Positions 55,338-64,000 of a stretch of 64,000 nucleotides of DNA are shown one piece after another. This DNA comes from Heterobasidion occidentale (taxonomy: Eukaryota; Basidiomycota; Agaricomycetes; Russulales; Bondarzewiaceae), in assembly GCA_039111635.1 (NCBI GenBank), contig JBCAQO010000011.1:124001-188000 (forward strand), read 5' to 3'. A model generated the notes under the pieces. That model did not search any database and was not told where the DNA came from. It saw only the letters and a program-made list of their open reading frames with translations. Made by a program: the position numbers and the translations under genes. Position 1 is the first letter of the stretch. The number at the start of each line of letters is the position of its first letter.

Positions 55338-57737
55338 ATGCGCCGCCGCCGCTCCTCCTCGCACGACGCCGCCTCCTACGCCCCCCGCAACATCCGCGAC
55401 TACTACGGCCCCTTCGGCTCCTCCCAGCCCCTCACCGCCCCACCCAACCCCCGCCAAACCCCCCCGCAGCACCCGATCGCCCGCGACGGCTACACAGCGC
55501 GCGACGACGGGCGACGATGGGCCCCGTCGTACGACCGCGGCTACTCGACGAACGCCTCGCGCTCGAGCGCCCCCGCGCATGCGCCTGCGGACTGGGACGG
55601 GCGGCATTATCGCCCCGATGAGCGGCGCTCGTGGAGCGCGCGCGGGTACCACCGCGATCACCGCTACACCCCACCGCCGCCGCCGCCGCCGCCGTCATCG
55701 ACTCCCGACCGGCCACATGATCGCGAGCGCCGGGTGGGCCCCCATGACGACTTCCGCGACCGCCCCGCGTCCGACCGCCGCTTCCACACCCGCGACTACG
55801 ACAACGAAACCGCCGACGCCGACGCGTGGGACAGAGGCCGCGCGCGCACGCACGCGCACGCGTGGCCCCCGCGCCGCGCGCCGCCCTCCTCCTCCGATCC
55901 ACACGGCCTCATCACCCCCTTCGCCAACTCCGGCCGCGGGCCCACCCGCCCACACCCCCACGCTCCCACCTCCCCCACCTCTCCCCTCTCCCCGCCCTCC
56001 GCGCGCCCCGCGCGCCACCCGGTCTCCACAGGAGCAGCAGCAGCTCCCCCCGACGCCGTCCGCGGCCTACCTCGCGCTCGCCGCCGCGCCCTCCACAGCC
56101 CTCCCGGACCCGCCCCCGCCCGCCGCGCGCAAGCTCCTCGTGCTCGACCTCAACGGCACCCTCCTCCTGCGCTCCGCGCGCGCCCCCGCCCCCTCCTCCG
56201 CGCGCCCCTCCGCCCACGCGAAACCCACCCCGCGCACCGTCCACCCGCGCCCGTACCTCCCCGCCTTCCGCGCGTACCTCTTCGCGCCCCGCACGGCCGC
56301 ATGGCTCGACGTCGTCGTGTGGTCGTCTGCGCAGCCGCATAACGTCGAGGATATGGTTGGGCGCGCGTTTGGAGGGGACCGGGGGAGGCTGCGCGCGGTG
56401 TGGGCGCGCGATACGATGGGGTTGGCGCCCGATCGGTATTGTGAGTCGGTTTTTTTGTGCGGCGGTGCTGCGATGTTGCGCGAGTGCGCGTGGCTCGGCC
56501 GTGGTGGCGCTGGCGCGCATGCGGGCTTGCGGTCGCGGCGTCGGCGCGGATGTTCGCCGCGATCTGCGAGCGTCCGAGCGTTCTCGCTTTTTCTTGCCCG
56601 AGAAGCGCTTGGCTGACGTGCCCGTTCTCCCGCCGCCTGCAGTCCGCAAAGTCCAGACCCTCAAAGACCTCAACAAGCTCTGGACCGCCCTCCCCGCCCT
56701 CCCCGCCCCCCCTCCTTCTTCGCCCTCTCACCCCTCCGACCCCTCCAACCCCGCACCCGACGCAGACGCGCGCGTCCGCCACTCGGCGCACAGCACCCTC
56801 CTCCTCGACGACTCGCACAAAAAGGCGGCCCTGCAGCCGCACAACCACGTCTGCGTCCCCGAGTACACACAGGCGCTGCGCAACCGCGACCTCGACGCGC
56901 TCAGGGCCGAGCGCGCGCGCGGCGCGGGTGGGGGTCGGGGAGCGGATGCGGATGCGGGCGCGGGCGCGGAGCCTGCGCCGGCGACGGCTACGGCTACGGC
57001 CGCTGCTGCTGCTGCCGCTGCTCCGTCCACGACCCCGCGCGCGGAGCCCCTCGCGCGCACACCCGACGACGGCGCGGCAGACGCGGCGGACGCGGCGGGC
57101 GACGACGAGGAAGACGTGCTGGGCTCGCACAAGCGCAAGCGGCGCTCGACGAAGCAGAAGCGCGCGGAGAAGGCCGCGCGGGAGCGCGAGCGCGCCGCCG
57201 CCGCCGGTGCCAGCACCAGCGGCAGAACTATCGCAGAAGCTAATACCGGCAGCGCGGCCGCCACCACTTCTGGCGACGCTGGTGCGGATGGCCTAGGGGT
57301 ACAGGCTGTGCCCCCGCCGGCGCCCGGTTCGACGAGACCTGCTGGCTGTCGTCGGGATATTGCACGCCGCGCGCACGCAGAGCAGCGTCGCGGGGTGGAT
57401 ACGCGCGGGCGCGCTGTGGGGTGCGCAGGGCGGACGTGCGCCGGGTACTGCGCCGGGGGAAGAGGCGGGGGAAGTGGGGGAGAGCGACGGGTCGGTGGAG
57501 GAGGGGGGGCGGGGGAAGCGGCGGCGGCGGAGTGGCGCGGAGGAGGAGGAAGAGGGTGAGGGTGAGGAAGAAGGAAAGGAGGAGGGCGTGGACGAGGGGG
57601 CCGCGGTGCCGGTGCCGGTGCCGGTGCCGGTGCCGGTGTGGTTCGAGCACGCGCCGGCGGTGGAGTATTGGGCGGCGCGGGGGCGCGCGGCGCTCGAGGC
57701 GCTGGGGATCCCGATCGAGCATGGGCTGGAGCGGTGA
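55338..57737 (+). CDS. FCP1/NIF (NLI-interacting factor)-type phosphatase; splice structure partly unresolved
   Basis: HAD-superfamily protein phosphatase-like gene. The start MRRRRSSSHDAASYAPRNIR leads a long Pro/Arg-rich N-terminal region. The catalytic block is RKLLVLDLNGTLLLRS (DLNGT, where classical FCP1 enzymes have DxDGT/V), then RPYLPAFRAYLF, VVVWSSAQPHNVEDMV and ARDTMGLAPDRYF. After an intron (56441-56642) come KVQTLKDLNKLW, STLLLDDSHKKAALQPHNHV and CVPEYTQALRNRDLDAL. A Lys-rich nuclear-localisation-like stretch (SHKRKRRSTKQKRAEKAARE) precedes VVGILHAARTQSSVAGWIRA and the end EYWAARGRAALEALGIP. Two frame transitions (between about 55730 and 56032, and between 57190 and 57310) need introns I could not place, so exon borders there are uncertain. 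Confidence 0.75.
57600..57640 (+). repeat. in-frame GTGCCG hexamer repeat in the phosphatase gene
   Basis: Five to six GTGCCG units encode an alternating Val-Pro tract shortly before the conserved C-terminus. The repeat keeps frame because its unit is six bases. Confidence 0.8.
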
Positions 57738-58111
57738 GCGGCGGGCGGTCGGGTTGGCTGGTCGTGGCGTTTCTTGAGCGGTTGGTGTCCGGTGTTCGGG
57801 TCGTGGGACGCGCGAGGTGCGGAGATCGCGCCTCGGGTTAAAAGTATCGGATTAGAAGTATGCTTGTGAGGACGCGTTGTCCCATCTATTCATCACCGTC
57901 ATGCGCTCTCTGCCGGCCCCTCGGCTTGAATGACAAGGCATGCGAGCATGCGAGCATGTGTGTGTATATGGAGAACGAGCACGGTATAGCTACTGAATCA
58001 ACAGCATGGCATACACATAAACGCGACCGTCAAAGAATCAATCCCTCTCCGTCCGTCCGTCCACGCCTATCCCTCACGCAGACACTCGACGTACGTCAAA
58101 CACGCGCGCGC
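57738..58111. other. intergenic region between convergent genes
   Basis: About 0.37 kb between the phosphatase stop and the peroxiredoxin stop. No gene is supported. Confidence 0.4.
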
Positions 58112-59136
58112 TCACTCCACCCGCGCGCGCTTCGCCGCCGGGGCGGGGACGGCGCGCGCTGCGTCGGCTGCGGCACCCTCGAAGTACTCGAGCTTCGCGG
58201 TGGGGTCCGCCTTGATGGTGCGCGCGCCCTCGGTCCAGTTGGCGGGGCAGACCTCGCCGTATTGTTCCTGCCGGGGTGCGAACGTGAACAAGTAAGTAAT
58301 GCGTGGACCGATGGGGGAAGGAGGGAGGAGGGGGAGGGGAGGGGGCGCGTACGTTGAATTGGAAGGCTTTGACGAGGCGGAGAGCTTCGTCGACGGAGCG
58401 CCCGACAGGGAGGTCGTTGATCGTCGCTTGCCTGTCGCCGTCCCGCCGTCCAGTCATCCCGTCATCCAGTCATTTGTCCATCGTCGCGTTAGCACACACG
58501 TTACAGCACACAGCACACGACACGCGCGCGGCGGCGAGCGCACCTGAGGACGCCCTTGGGGTCGACGAGGAAGAGCCCGCGGAGCGCGACGCCCTTGTCC
58601 TCGATGAGCACGCCGTAGTCGCGCGCGATGCGCATGCTGCGGTCCGCGACGAGCGGGAGCTTGAGGTTCGGGCCGAGTCCGCCTTCCTTGCGGTCCTGCG
58701 CGGCCCACGCGAAGTGGGAGTACTCCGAGTCGGTGGAGACGCCTGTGGGCGGGTGGGTCAGCGTGGCGCGAGGGAGAAGGAGGGAGGGAGAGTGGAACGC
58801 ACCGAGGACGGCGGTGTTGAGCGCTGCGAATTGGGGGAGCGCGTCGTTGAAGGCGAGGATCTCGGTCGGGCAGACGAACGTAAAGTCCCTATCGCCACGT
58901 CGTCGATACCCGTCGCACGAGCTCAGCGGAGGGCAGGGGGGACGTACATGGGGTAGAACAGCAGGAAGACCCTGGGGGGACGACGGGTCAGTCAGACTGA
59001 AACGCGGTGGGAAGGGCTCGGGGACGCGTGTTTACCACTGGCCGAGGTAGTCGGCGAGCGAGACCTCCTTGAAGAGGCCGCCGACGACGGTCTGCGCGGT
59101 GAAGGCGGGCGCGGGCTGCTGGACGGTGGCGACCAT
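58112..59136 (-). CDS. TSA1: typical 2-Cys peroxiredoxin
   Basis: Thiol peroxidase reducing H2O2 and organic peroxides, normally cytosolic. The six exons on the minus strand read [49 protein letters not shown] (peroxidatic Cys), [55 protein letters not shown] and [14 protein letters not shown] (resolving Cys). The GGLG motif and a C-terminal EYFEG (YF-type) motif are present, the features associated with hyperoxidation-sensitive enzymes. The protein ends in an extra Ala-rich tail with PAAKRARVE, resembling a monopartite nuclear localisation signal. The gene symbol is by analogy with yeast. Its start faces TRM112 across an inserted terpene synthase gene. Confidence 0.93.
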
Positions 59137-59156
59137 ATTAGTTTTTTTTTAGCGAG

Positions 59157-59192
59157 GTGGTGGTGGTGGTGGTGATGGTGGTGGTGGTGAGA
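59157..59192. repeat. GGT trinucleotide microsatellite
   Basis: A TGG/GGT run with one GAT interruption just upstream of the peroxiredoxin start, beyond a T9-10 tract at 59141-59151. Confidence 0.8.
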
Positions 59193-59586
59193 GGAGAGAA
59201 AGCAAGGGAACAAAAACACGCGAACGGAATAAAAACGCCACGGGCCCGTCGTGGAGGAGCGCGGTTCGTCCGGAACGCACTGGAGCCCAGGGCGAGTGCT
59301 TACCCAATTTTTTTCGCTGCTCGCCTGTGCCGATCGGCGCCGAGACCTCGAGGGACCGCAAGGAGCCAAGCAGCGCTCGGTCAGCGCAGGCCAGCGCGTG
59401 CCGGCATGTACGTGAGCGCGGCGACCGAGCGTGCTGGGGCGCGGGAGGGCGCGGGGCATTCGTCTTGCGTGCGGCGGATGGCGAACGGGCGAGACGCGTC
59501 TGAGACGCGTCGCGTCCGAGAAGACATGGCACGCTACGGATTCGGGCGCCCAGGAGCGAGCGCCCAGCGTCCCAGCACGTGCGCGG

Positions 59587-59614
59587 CCGCGTCGCGTCAC
59601 GTCACGCCCGAGTC
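59587..59614 (+). repeat. 28-bp direct repeat, left copy
   Basis: Exact match to 62453-62480. The core contains GTCGCGTCACGTCACGCCCG. It lies about 450 bases upstream of the peroxiredoxin start. The two copies bound 2.84 kb that contains the sesquiterpene synthase. Confidence 0.9.
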
Positions 59615-60848
59615 AACACAACTCGCACTGGTGGCGAGCCCATGTACCAGGAATCAACGGAGCATGTATCAATCGGGTCTATCCGCTGGGGCAACCATAA
59701 AATAGACATGTCCATACAGGCGAGGATTGAGGAAGGTGTCGCATGAGTCGCATGACCTGCCGGTCCAAGGTGAGGCCAGTCTCTGACATGAACGACGAAT
59801 GTCGGCTCTCGTCCAAAGGTGAGTTGTCGGATTATATTGTATGCTAATACGTAGAACCTCGATGCCCTTTCTCACCTACAGACCATCAAACAACCACCAG
59901 TCGAGTCAACAGGCAAAGCCCTCTGGCCTCGTTGAACGGTCCTCAAGTCTCAAGCGTTTTTCAGCGCTACAAGGCTTACTCCACAACATTGTCTACGTCC
60001 ATGGGTTTCCGAATGTTCCAGATATGTACAACCACCTCAAATTGATCTTGCAGGAGCTTAGATACTCCCCTGTCGCCCTCTTTTCCTTGCTGACCCAACT
60101 CGTCGATGAATAGATCGTTCCTCATATATTAAACAAGACCCGTAACTTGGAGAGAGTGTACGAGCGCTCCCATGCCTGCCGAACCATTTTCGTTCAAAGA
60201 ATTGACAGCCAGTCCTTTCCCGACAAGGCAGGTCGGTCTCTTTTGATCCTTCGTCGAAGGCGCTGACGGCAAACATGTCCTCCTTTTACAACATACGTAT
60301 CTCTATTGTTTCCACAGTCTGTGCTGTGTAGGCATGGGGAGCGCTGGCTATCGAAGCCTGTACTAAATTTAAGTCGACACTGGATCTTGGTGTACAATGT
60401 GTAAGCACCCCCTCACGCGATCGGTCTCAGCTATTATAATATTAATGGTCTCAACCGAGCACCCACAAGCTATACAATGAGATTGCTGGGTATTTCTCTG
60501 GGTAAGTTGTCACGGGCTGGAGTCCACCTAGAAAAGCACTTGCGTAAAGGTGAAGGATGGGGGCTGAGATAACGAGGTTCAAATCAAGAACAACGAGACG
60601 TTGGTGACGTCGTGGTTGGAACAGAATTCCGCGGAGATGTGGTGGGTAGCTGATGGAAGGTGGAGCCATGACTGGGAGGCTGATACGTGGGCAAGAAGCC
60701 ATGTGGATATGGGAGCGGTGAAGGAACGCAGGTGTCGGATGCTGCTATCTCGTCAGAATTGGCTGATTCCGACCTGCGCATATATGAGCCCAATGTATTC
60801 GCTGATCGAGGCATCCGAGGAGTACCTCTAGGAGCACCTCCAAACACC
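59615..60848. other. left part of the segment between the 28-bp repeats
   Basis: About 1.2 kb of lower GC content than the flanks. A plus-strand open frame at 59841-60113 has a coding-like end (HNIVYVHGFPNVPDMYNHLK, ILQELRYSPVALFSLLTQLV) of unknown family and could be a gene fragment. Otherwise no gene is seen; the right part should hold the terpene synthase promoter. Confidence 0.4.
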
Positions 60849-62223
60849 ATGACCACCCCCCAGATGTATATTCTCCCAGACACCCTACGAAACTGGCCGT
60901 GGAAGCGCAGTGTCAGCCCACACTACCGTGCTGTTCAGGCTGAATCCGTAGCTTGGCTTGAGAGCTTCAAGCCCCTCAACCTGCAGGCGCAGATTGCTTT
61001 CAACAAGTGCAACTTCAGTGCGTACATGTGCATCACGTGCAGTCTGGCAAAATATGACAGTTGATTTCGGGCAGGCCTACTATGTGCTCTGACGTATCCG
61101 ACTTCCAATTCTTGTTGGTTCTGCATCTCACATATTTGTTAGTGGTGCTGATTATCATGTTTTGATTTTCAGTTGACCTTCGCAGTTGCTGCGAAATGAT
61201 GTTCATTTTCTTTCTGCTTGACGACTTCACGGATAGATGCGACAGGATTGTGGCTCAGTTACTTTGTGAGGCCATCATGGATGCTTTAGAGAATTCAGAC
61301 AAGCCCCGCCCTGATGGAGAGCATGTTATAGGGGAAATGGCTCGGCAGTGAGTCCGAAACGAAAGTTGAAGTCTTTGCTCACACGGATCTGTTACAGGTT
61401 TTGGCAGCGCGCTGCCCATTTAGCTTCCAAGGCTGCCTGTGAACGCTTTATTGATGCATGGCGCATGTACATGGCCTCAGTCGTCGTACAGGCAGAACGC
61501 CGCTCGTCTGCACACGTCTGCACCATCGAGGAATACATGGTGGCCCGCCGCAACAACGTTGGCACTTTACCCTGCTATGCACTGCTCGAGATCTCTTTAG
61601 GACTGGATATTCCGCATGAGGTGATGCGGCATCCTGCCATTGTCTCCCTTCATAGAGACACGTCAGACATGATATACCTTGCCAATGTCAGTCGAGTCAG
61701 CTAGTCATAAGGCTTCTCTTTGCTCATCTGCGCTCATGCACATAGGATATGTATTCATACAAGAAGGAAGCTCTGAGCGGGGACGCGTCATACAATATTG
61801 TGACTGTCGTCATGCTCAACAACAATACCGACTTGGCCGGCGCCATGCGATGGATTTCAGACCGCCATGATGAGGTTGTTGACAGCTTTTTCAAGACCAG
61901 GGAAGAGCTTTTGAATCACAGCAATGGCATCCTGTCATGGGGCGAAGACATCGATCAACAACTTGCTCTCTACATCGATGGCCTGGGTTTGTGTTCTTAG
62001 CACAACGAGAAGTTGTGCCCTAACTGCATTCAATGTTATAGGAAAATGGGTCCGGGGTCATGACGAGTGGAGTTCTGAGTCCGGAAGGTATTTGGTGACG
62101 AGGGACTGGAGGTTCAGAAGTTACGCGTCGTCGTATTGTGAATGTAGATATGGTCTTGCTCGCTGGATCAGCCTGTTATATTATGCACGTCCTGATGCTT
62201 TCATCGGTATATACTTGATATGA
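60849..62223 (+). CDS. sesquiterpene synthase (class I terpene cyclase)
   Basis: Cytosolic enzyme that ionises and cyclises farnesyl diphosphate. Six exons (60849-61017, 61075-61113, 61173-61347, 61398-61686, 61746-61986, 62042-62223) give exactly 364 residues, a usual length. The start MTTPQMYILPDTLRNWPWKR and HYRAVQAESVAWLESF are typical of basidiomycete synthases. The first metal site is LLDDFTDR (DDxxD form), the second is NDMYSYKKE (NSE/DTE motif, split by the intron at 61687-61745), and the C-terminal Arg-Tyr pair is in ESGRYLV. EEYMVARRNNVGTLPCYALL is also typical. All catalytic motifs are intact, so it should be active. The product cannot be predicted. It lies between exact 28-bp repeats and no tailoring gene adjoins it. 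Confidence 0.92.
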
Positions 62224-62452
62224 TCACCTGTGTACGATACTGAGGCTGTTTCTTGCTGAATGAGCAGTCGCTATGGCACCTTTGTTCTCACAGTGCGTAG
62301 ATGGATGTCTACTGACCCTGGCAGCCATAGAGCAGCTCCAAATGAAGATCACTCAATATTTCAGGAGACTATTACTGCAAGTTTCTTGTGATCAGACACT
62401 GTTTTGAAGTAACATGGCATGCTAATAAGTGTTCGGGTCCGGTTCGGCGGTC

Positions 62453-62480
62453 CCGCGTCGCGTCACGTCACGCCCGAGTC
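62453..62480 (+). repeat. 28-bp direct repeat, right copy
   Basis: Exact copy of 59587-59614 in the same orientation, ending 80 bases before the TRM112 start codon, so it lies in that gene's promoter or leader. Confidence 0.9.
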
Positions 62481-62560
62481 GACAGCTCAATCCCGACTCT
62501 CGCCCATCCCCGACACCACCACGAATACGCTTCACCGCCGTGACGACGACGACGACGACG

Positions 62561-63160
62561 ATGGTCCGGCTCATCACGCACAACCTCCTCGCGTGCCACG
62601 CCAAGGGCTGCACGGCCAACAACTTCCCGCTCCAGTTCAGGGACGCGCAGGTCGCGCTCCGCGACGCAGAGTTCAACCCCGACTTCCTGCGCGGCTTCCT
62701 CCCCAAGATCGAGTGGCCAGCCCTCGTCGACGCCGCCCGCCAGGTGCGTCCACCCGCCCCGTCCAGCTCCTCATGAACGATCGCACGCTGACTGTACGGG
62801 TGCGTGTATAGCTAGGAGACACCTCGCTCCCGCTGCAGCAGCCAGACATGCTCGACGACGATTTTCTGCGCGCGCTGCACCACGTCCTGCTCGAGGTGCG
62901 TTCCCCCCCCCTTTTTTTTTTCTCGGCGCCCCGCAGATCGCAGCTTACGATCGTGTCCGCCGCGACAGGTCCACGTCGAGGAGGGCGCCATGGTCTGCCC
63001 GAACTGCCAGCACGTCTACCCCATCTCGAACGGGATCCCAAACATGGTGCGCGCCCCCACCCCATCTTCATCCCCATCCCCATCCCCACACGTGACGTCC
63101 CCGAGAAAAGAATGCTGATCGCCCCTCCCACAGCTCCTCGCAGAGCACGAAATCGGCTGA
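62561..63160 (+). CDS. TRM112: multifunctional methyltransferase activator subunit Trm112
   Basis: Small zinc-binding partner that stabilises tRNA, rRNA and translation-factor methyltransferases. Four exons (62561-62743, 62812-62895, 62969-63046, 63134-63160) give 123 residues, the normal size. The start MVRLITHNLLACHAKGC, FPLQFRDAQVALRDAEFNPD, FLRGFLPKIEWPALVDAARQ, then LHHVLLEVHVEEGAMVCPNC and HVYPISNGIPNMLLAEHEI give a clear family match. Zinc ligands are likely the early Cys pair and CPNC. A GAC trinucleotide run immediately precedes the ATG. Confidence 0.95.
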
Positions 63161-63574
63161 TCGCTTCTGCGACATCGCGATCGCGTCGCTATCAGAGCGC
63201 GCAACCAAAAGGGCCTGCGGTTCAGCGCACGCTGCGTCTGGCCGGACCTCTGGCGTGCACATTGCCTCGGCACGTCACGTCTACAAAATGGCCCGGCTCC
63301 TAGAGATGGCAGAAGAGGTAGAGGTGTACGCTCGGCGAGCAGCAGTCTGTATCGATAAATCCTGTATCCCACTTTCCCGCAATCCAATCCAATCCAATCC
63401 AATCATGCCCGCCCAGCCTTCCTTCCCATCGCGATTCACGCATCCGTTCGATCGTCATAACCATTCATTACGCCGTGAAACCGTACAGACTCGCGAAAGG
63501 AACAGAAAGCTCGCGTGACAGGACAAAGTGGGAAGGGAGTGCACAGTGCAGAACATACAACGCCGGAGATCCGA
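63161..63574. other. intergenic region between convergent genes
   Basis: About 0.4 kb between the TRM112 stop and the stop of the minus-strand kinase, with a short AATCC repeat near 63380-63403. No gene is supported. Confidence 0.4.
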
Positions 63575-64000
63575 TCAACCATCAAACCACCCCGCCGCGG
63601 CCATCTCCTCCGCCAACCCGTCCCACCCGCGCCTCCTCGCCTTCCTCCCCGCCAACTCCGTCGCGAACCTACCACCCACCAACAAAAGAAAACCCCCATC
63701 AGCCATCAGCCACCCGCCCGCAACGCAAACCGCAAATCAAATCAAACCAAGCAGCGACACACTCACCTCAAACACTCATCCAGCCTCCACCGCCGCCCCT
63801 CCTCCCCAACCCCCACCCCGCCGGCCCCCGCAGCGCCCTCCAGCGCGCCCAAGCCAGGGCTATACGGCGCCCCAGGCAAAAGCCGCCGGCTCAGCGCGTA
63901 GATCATCCCCGCCACGAACGCGTCCTGCGCGCCCACCTCGTCCTGCACGCCCTCGTCGCGGGCCTTCGCGGAGCTTGGGCGATGCTGCTGGTGCGCGTGC
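63575..64000 (-). CDS. PfkB-family sugar/nucleoside kinase, C-terminal part (cut by the window edge)
   Basis: Only the last two exons are inside the window. The upstream one reads QDEVGAQDAFVAGMIYALSR, which matches PfkB signature 2 (usually D-T-T-G-A-G-D-A-F), with the catalytic Asp in the QDAF context. A Gly/Ala-rich loop and RWRLDECL follow before a GTGAGT donor. The last exon reads RFATELAGRKARRRGWDGLA and ends FDG at a stop at 63575. The third signature residue is Q where G is usual, which may be a family variant. The substrate cannot be told without the N-terminus. Confidence 0.75.

Noticed and set aside
60575..60600. tRNA-like B box (GGTTCAAATC)
   Set aside because: The flanking bases do not form a T-stem or acceptor stem, and no A box lies at the right distance.
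59587..62480. The 28-bp repeats as a transposon target-site duplication
   Set aside because: The length is far beyond usual target duplications, and I see no terminal inverted repeats or transposase-like frame in the segment.

Overview
The window reads as nuclear DNA of a filamentous basidiomycete, most likely an agaricomycete. Genes are split by many 45-65 bp GT-AG introns (plus one GC-AG intron), coding DNA is GC-rich, and the protein families are typical of that group: a Zn2Cys6 regulator, an RTA1 exporter, a UstYa-like oxidase, an NRPS-like A-T-reductase, a sesquiterpene synthase and a Goodbye-NACHT-TPR NLR. All gene models were spliced by hand from reading frame, splice signals and remembered family consensus. 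No database search was run.

Layout. 0.6-7.2 kb holds a fungal-specific transcription factor and a monocarboxylate-type MFS transporter. 8.3-12.0 kb is a vacuolar membrane M28 protease (PFF1 type). 12.2-18.0 kb is a tandem duplication whose unit carries an Ifi-6-16-like secreted protein gene: the second copy is intact, the first is a pseudogene, and both units also carry a decayed 3' end of the protease gene. 18.4-22.9 kb is a large NLR on the minus strand with near-identical TPR units. 22.3-27.0 kb and 37.1-40.6 kb are arms of an inverted duplication (NLR, M28 relic, F-box-like gene); the left arm keeps intact genes and the right arm holds pseudogenes. Between the arms lie a charged nuclear-type protein, a VNTR, the Mediator kinase CDK8/SSN3 and a multi-pass membrane protein.

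41.5-52.8 kb has an RTA1-like exporter (with an apparent frameshift), an APH-type kinase, a UstYa-like protein, a small secreted ORF and an NRPS-like carboxylate reductase. This is a plausible but unproven specialised-metabolite cluster. 52.9-55.3 kb is rich in simple repeats and has no supported gene. 55.3-57.7 kb is an FCP1/NIF-type phosphatase. 58.1-59.1 kb is a 2-Cys peroxiredoxin, 60.8-62.2 kb a complete sesquiterpene synthase, 62.6-63.2 kb TRM112, and the right edge cuts a PfkB-family kinase.

Most notable are: (i) a recombination-prone 8-41 kb block where protease, Ifi-6-16-like, NLR and F-box genes have been duplicated, inverted and eroded; (ii) a terpene synthase lying between two exact 28-bp direct repeats, apparently splitting a once-shared promoter region; (iii) the RTA1/APH/UstYa/NRPS-like group.
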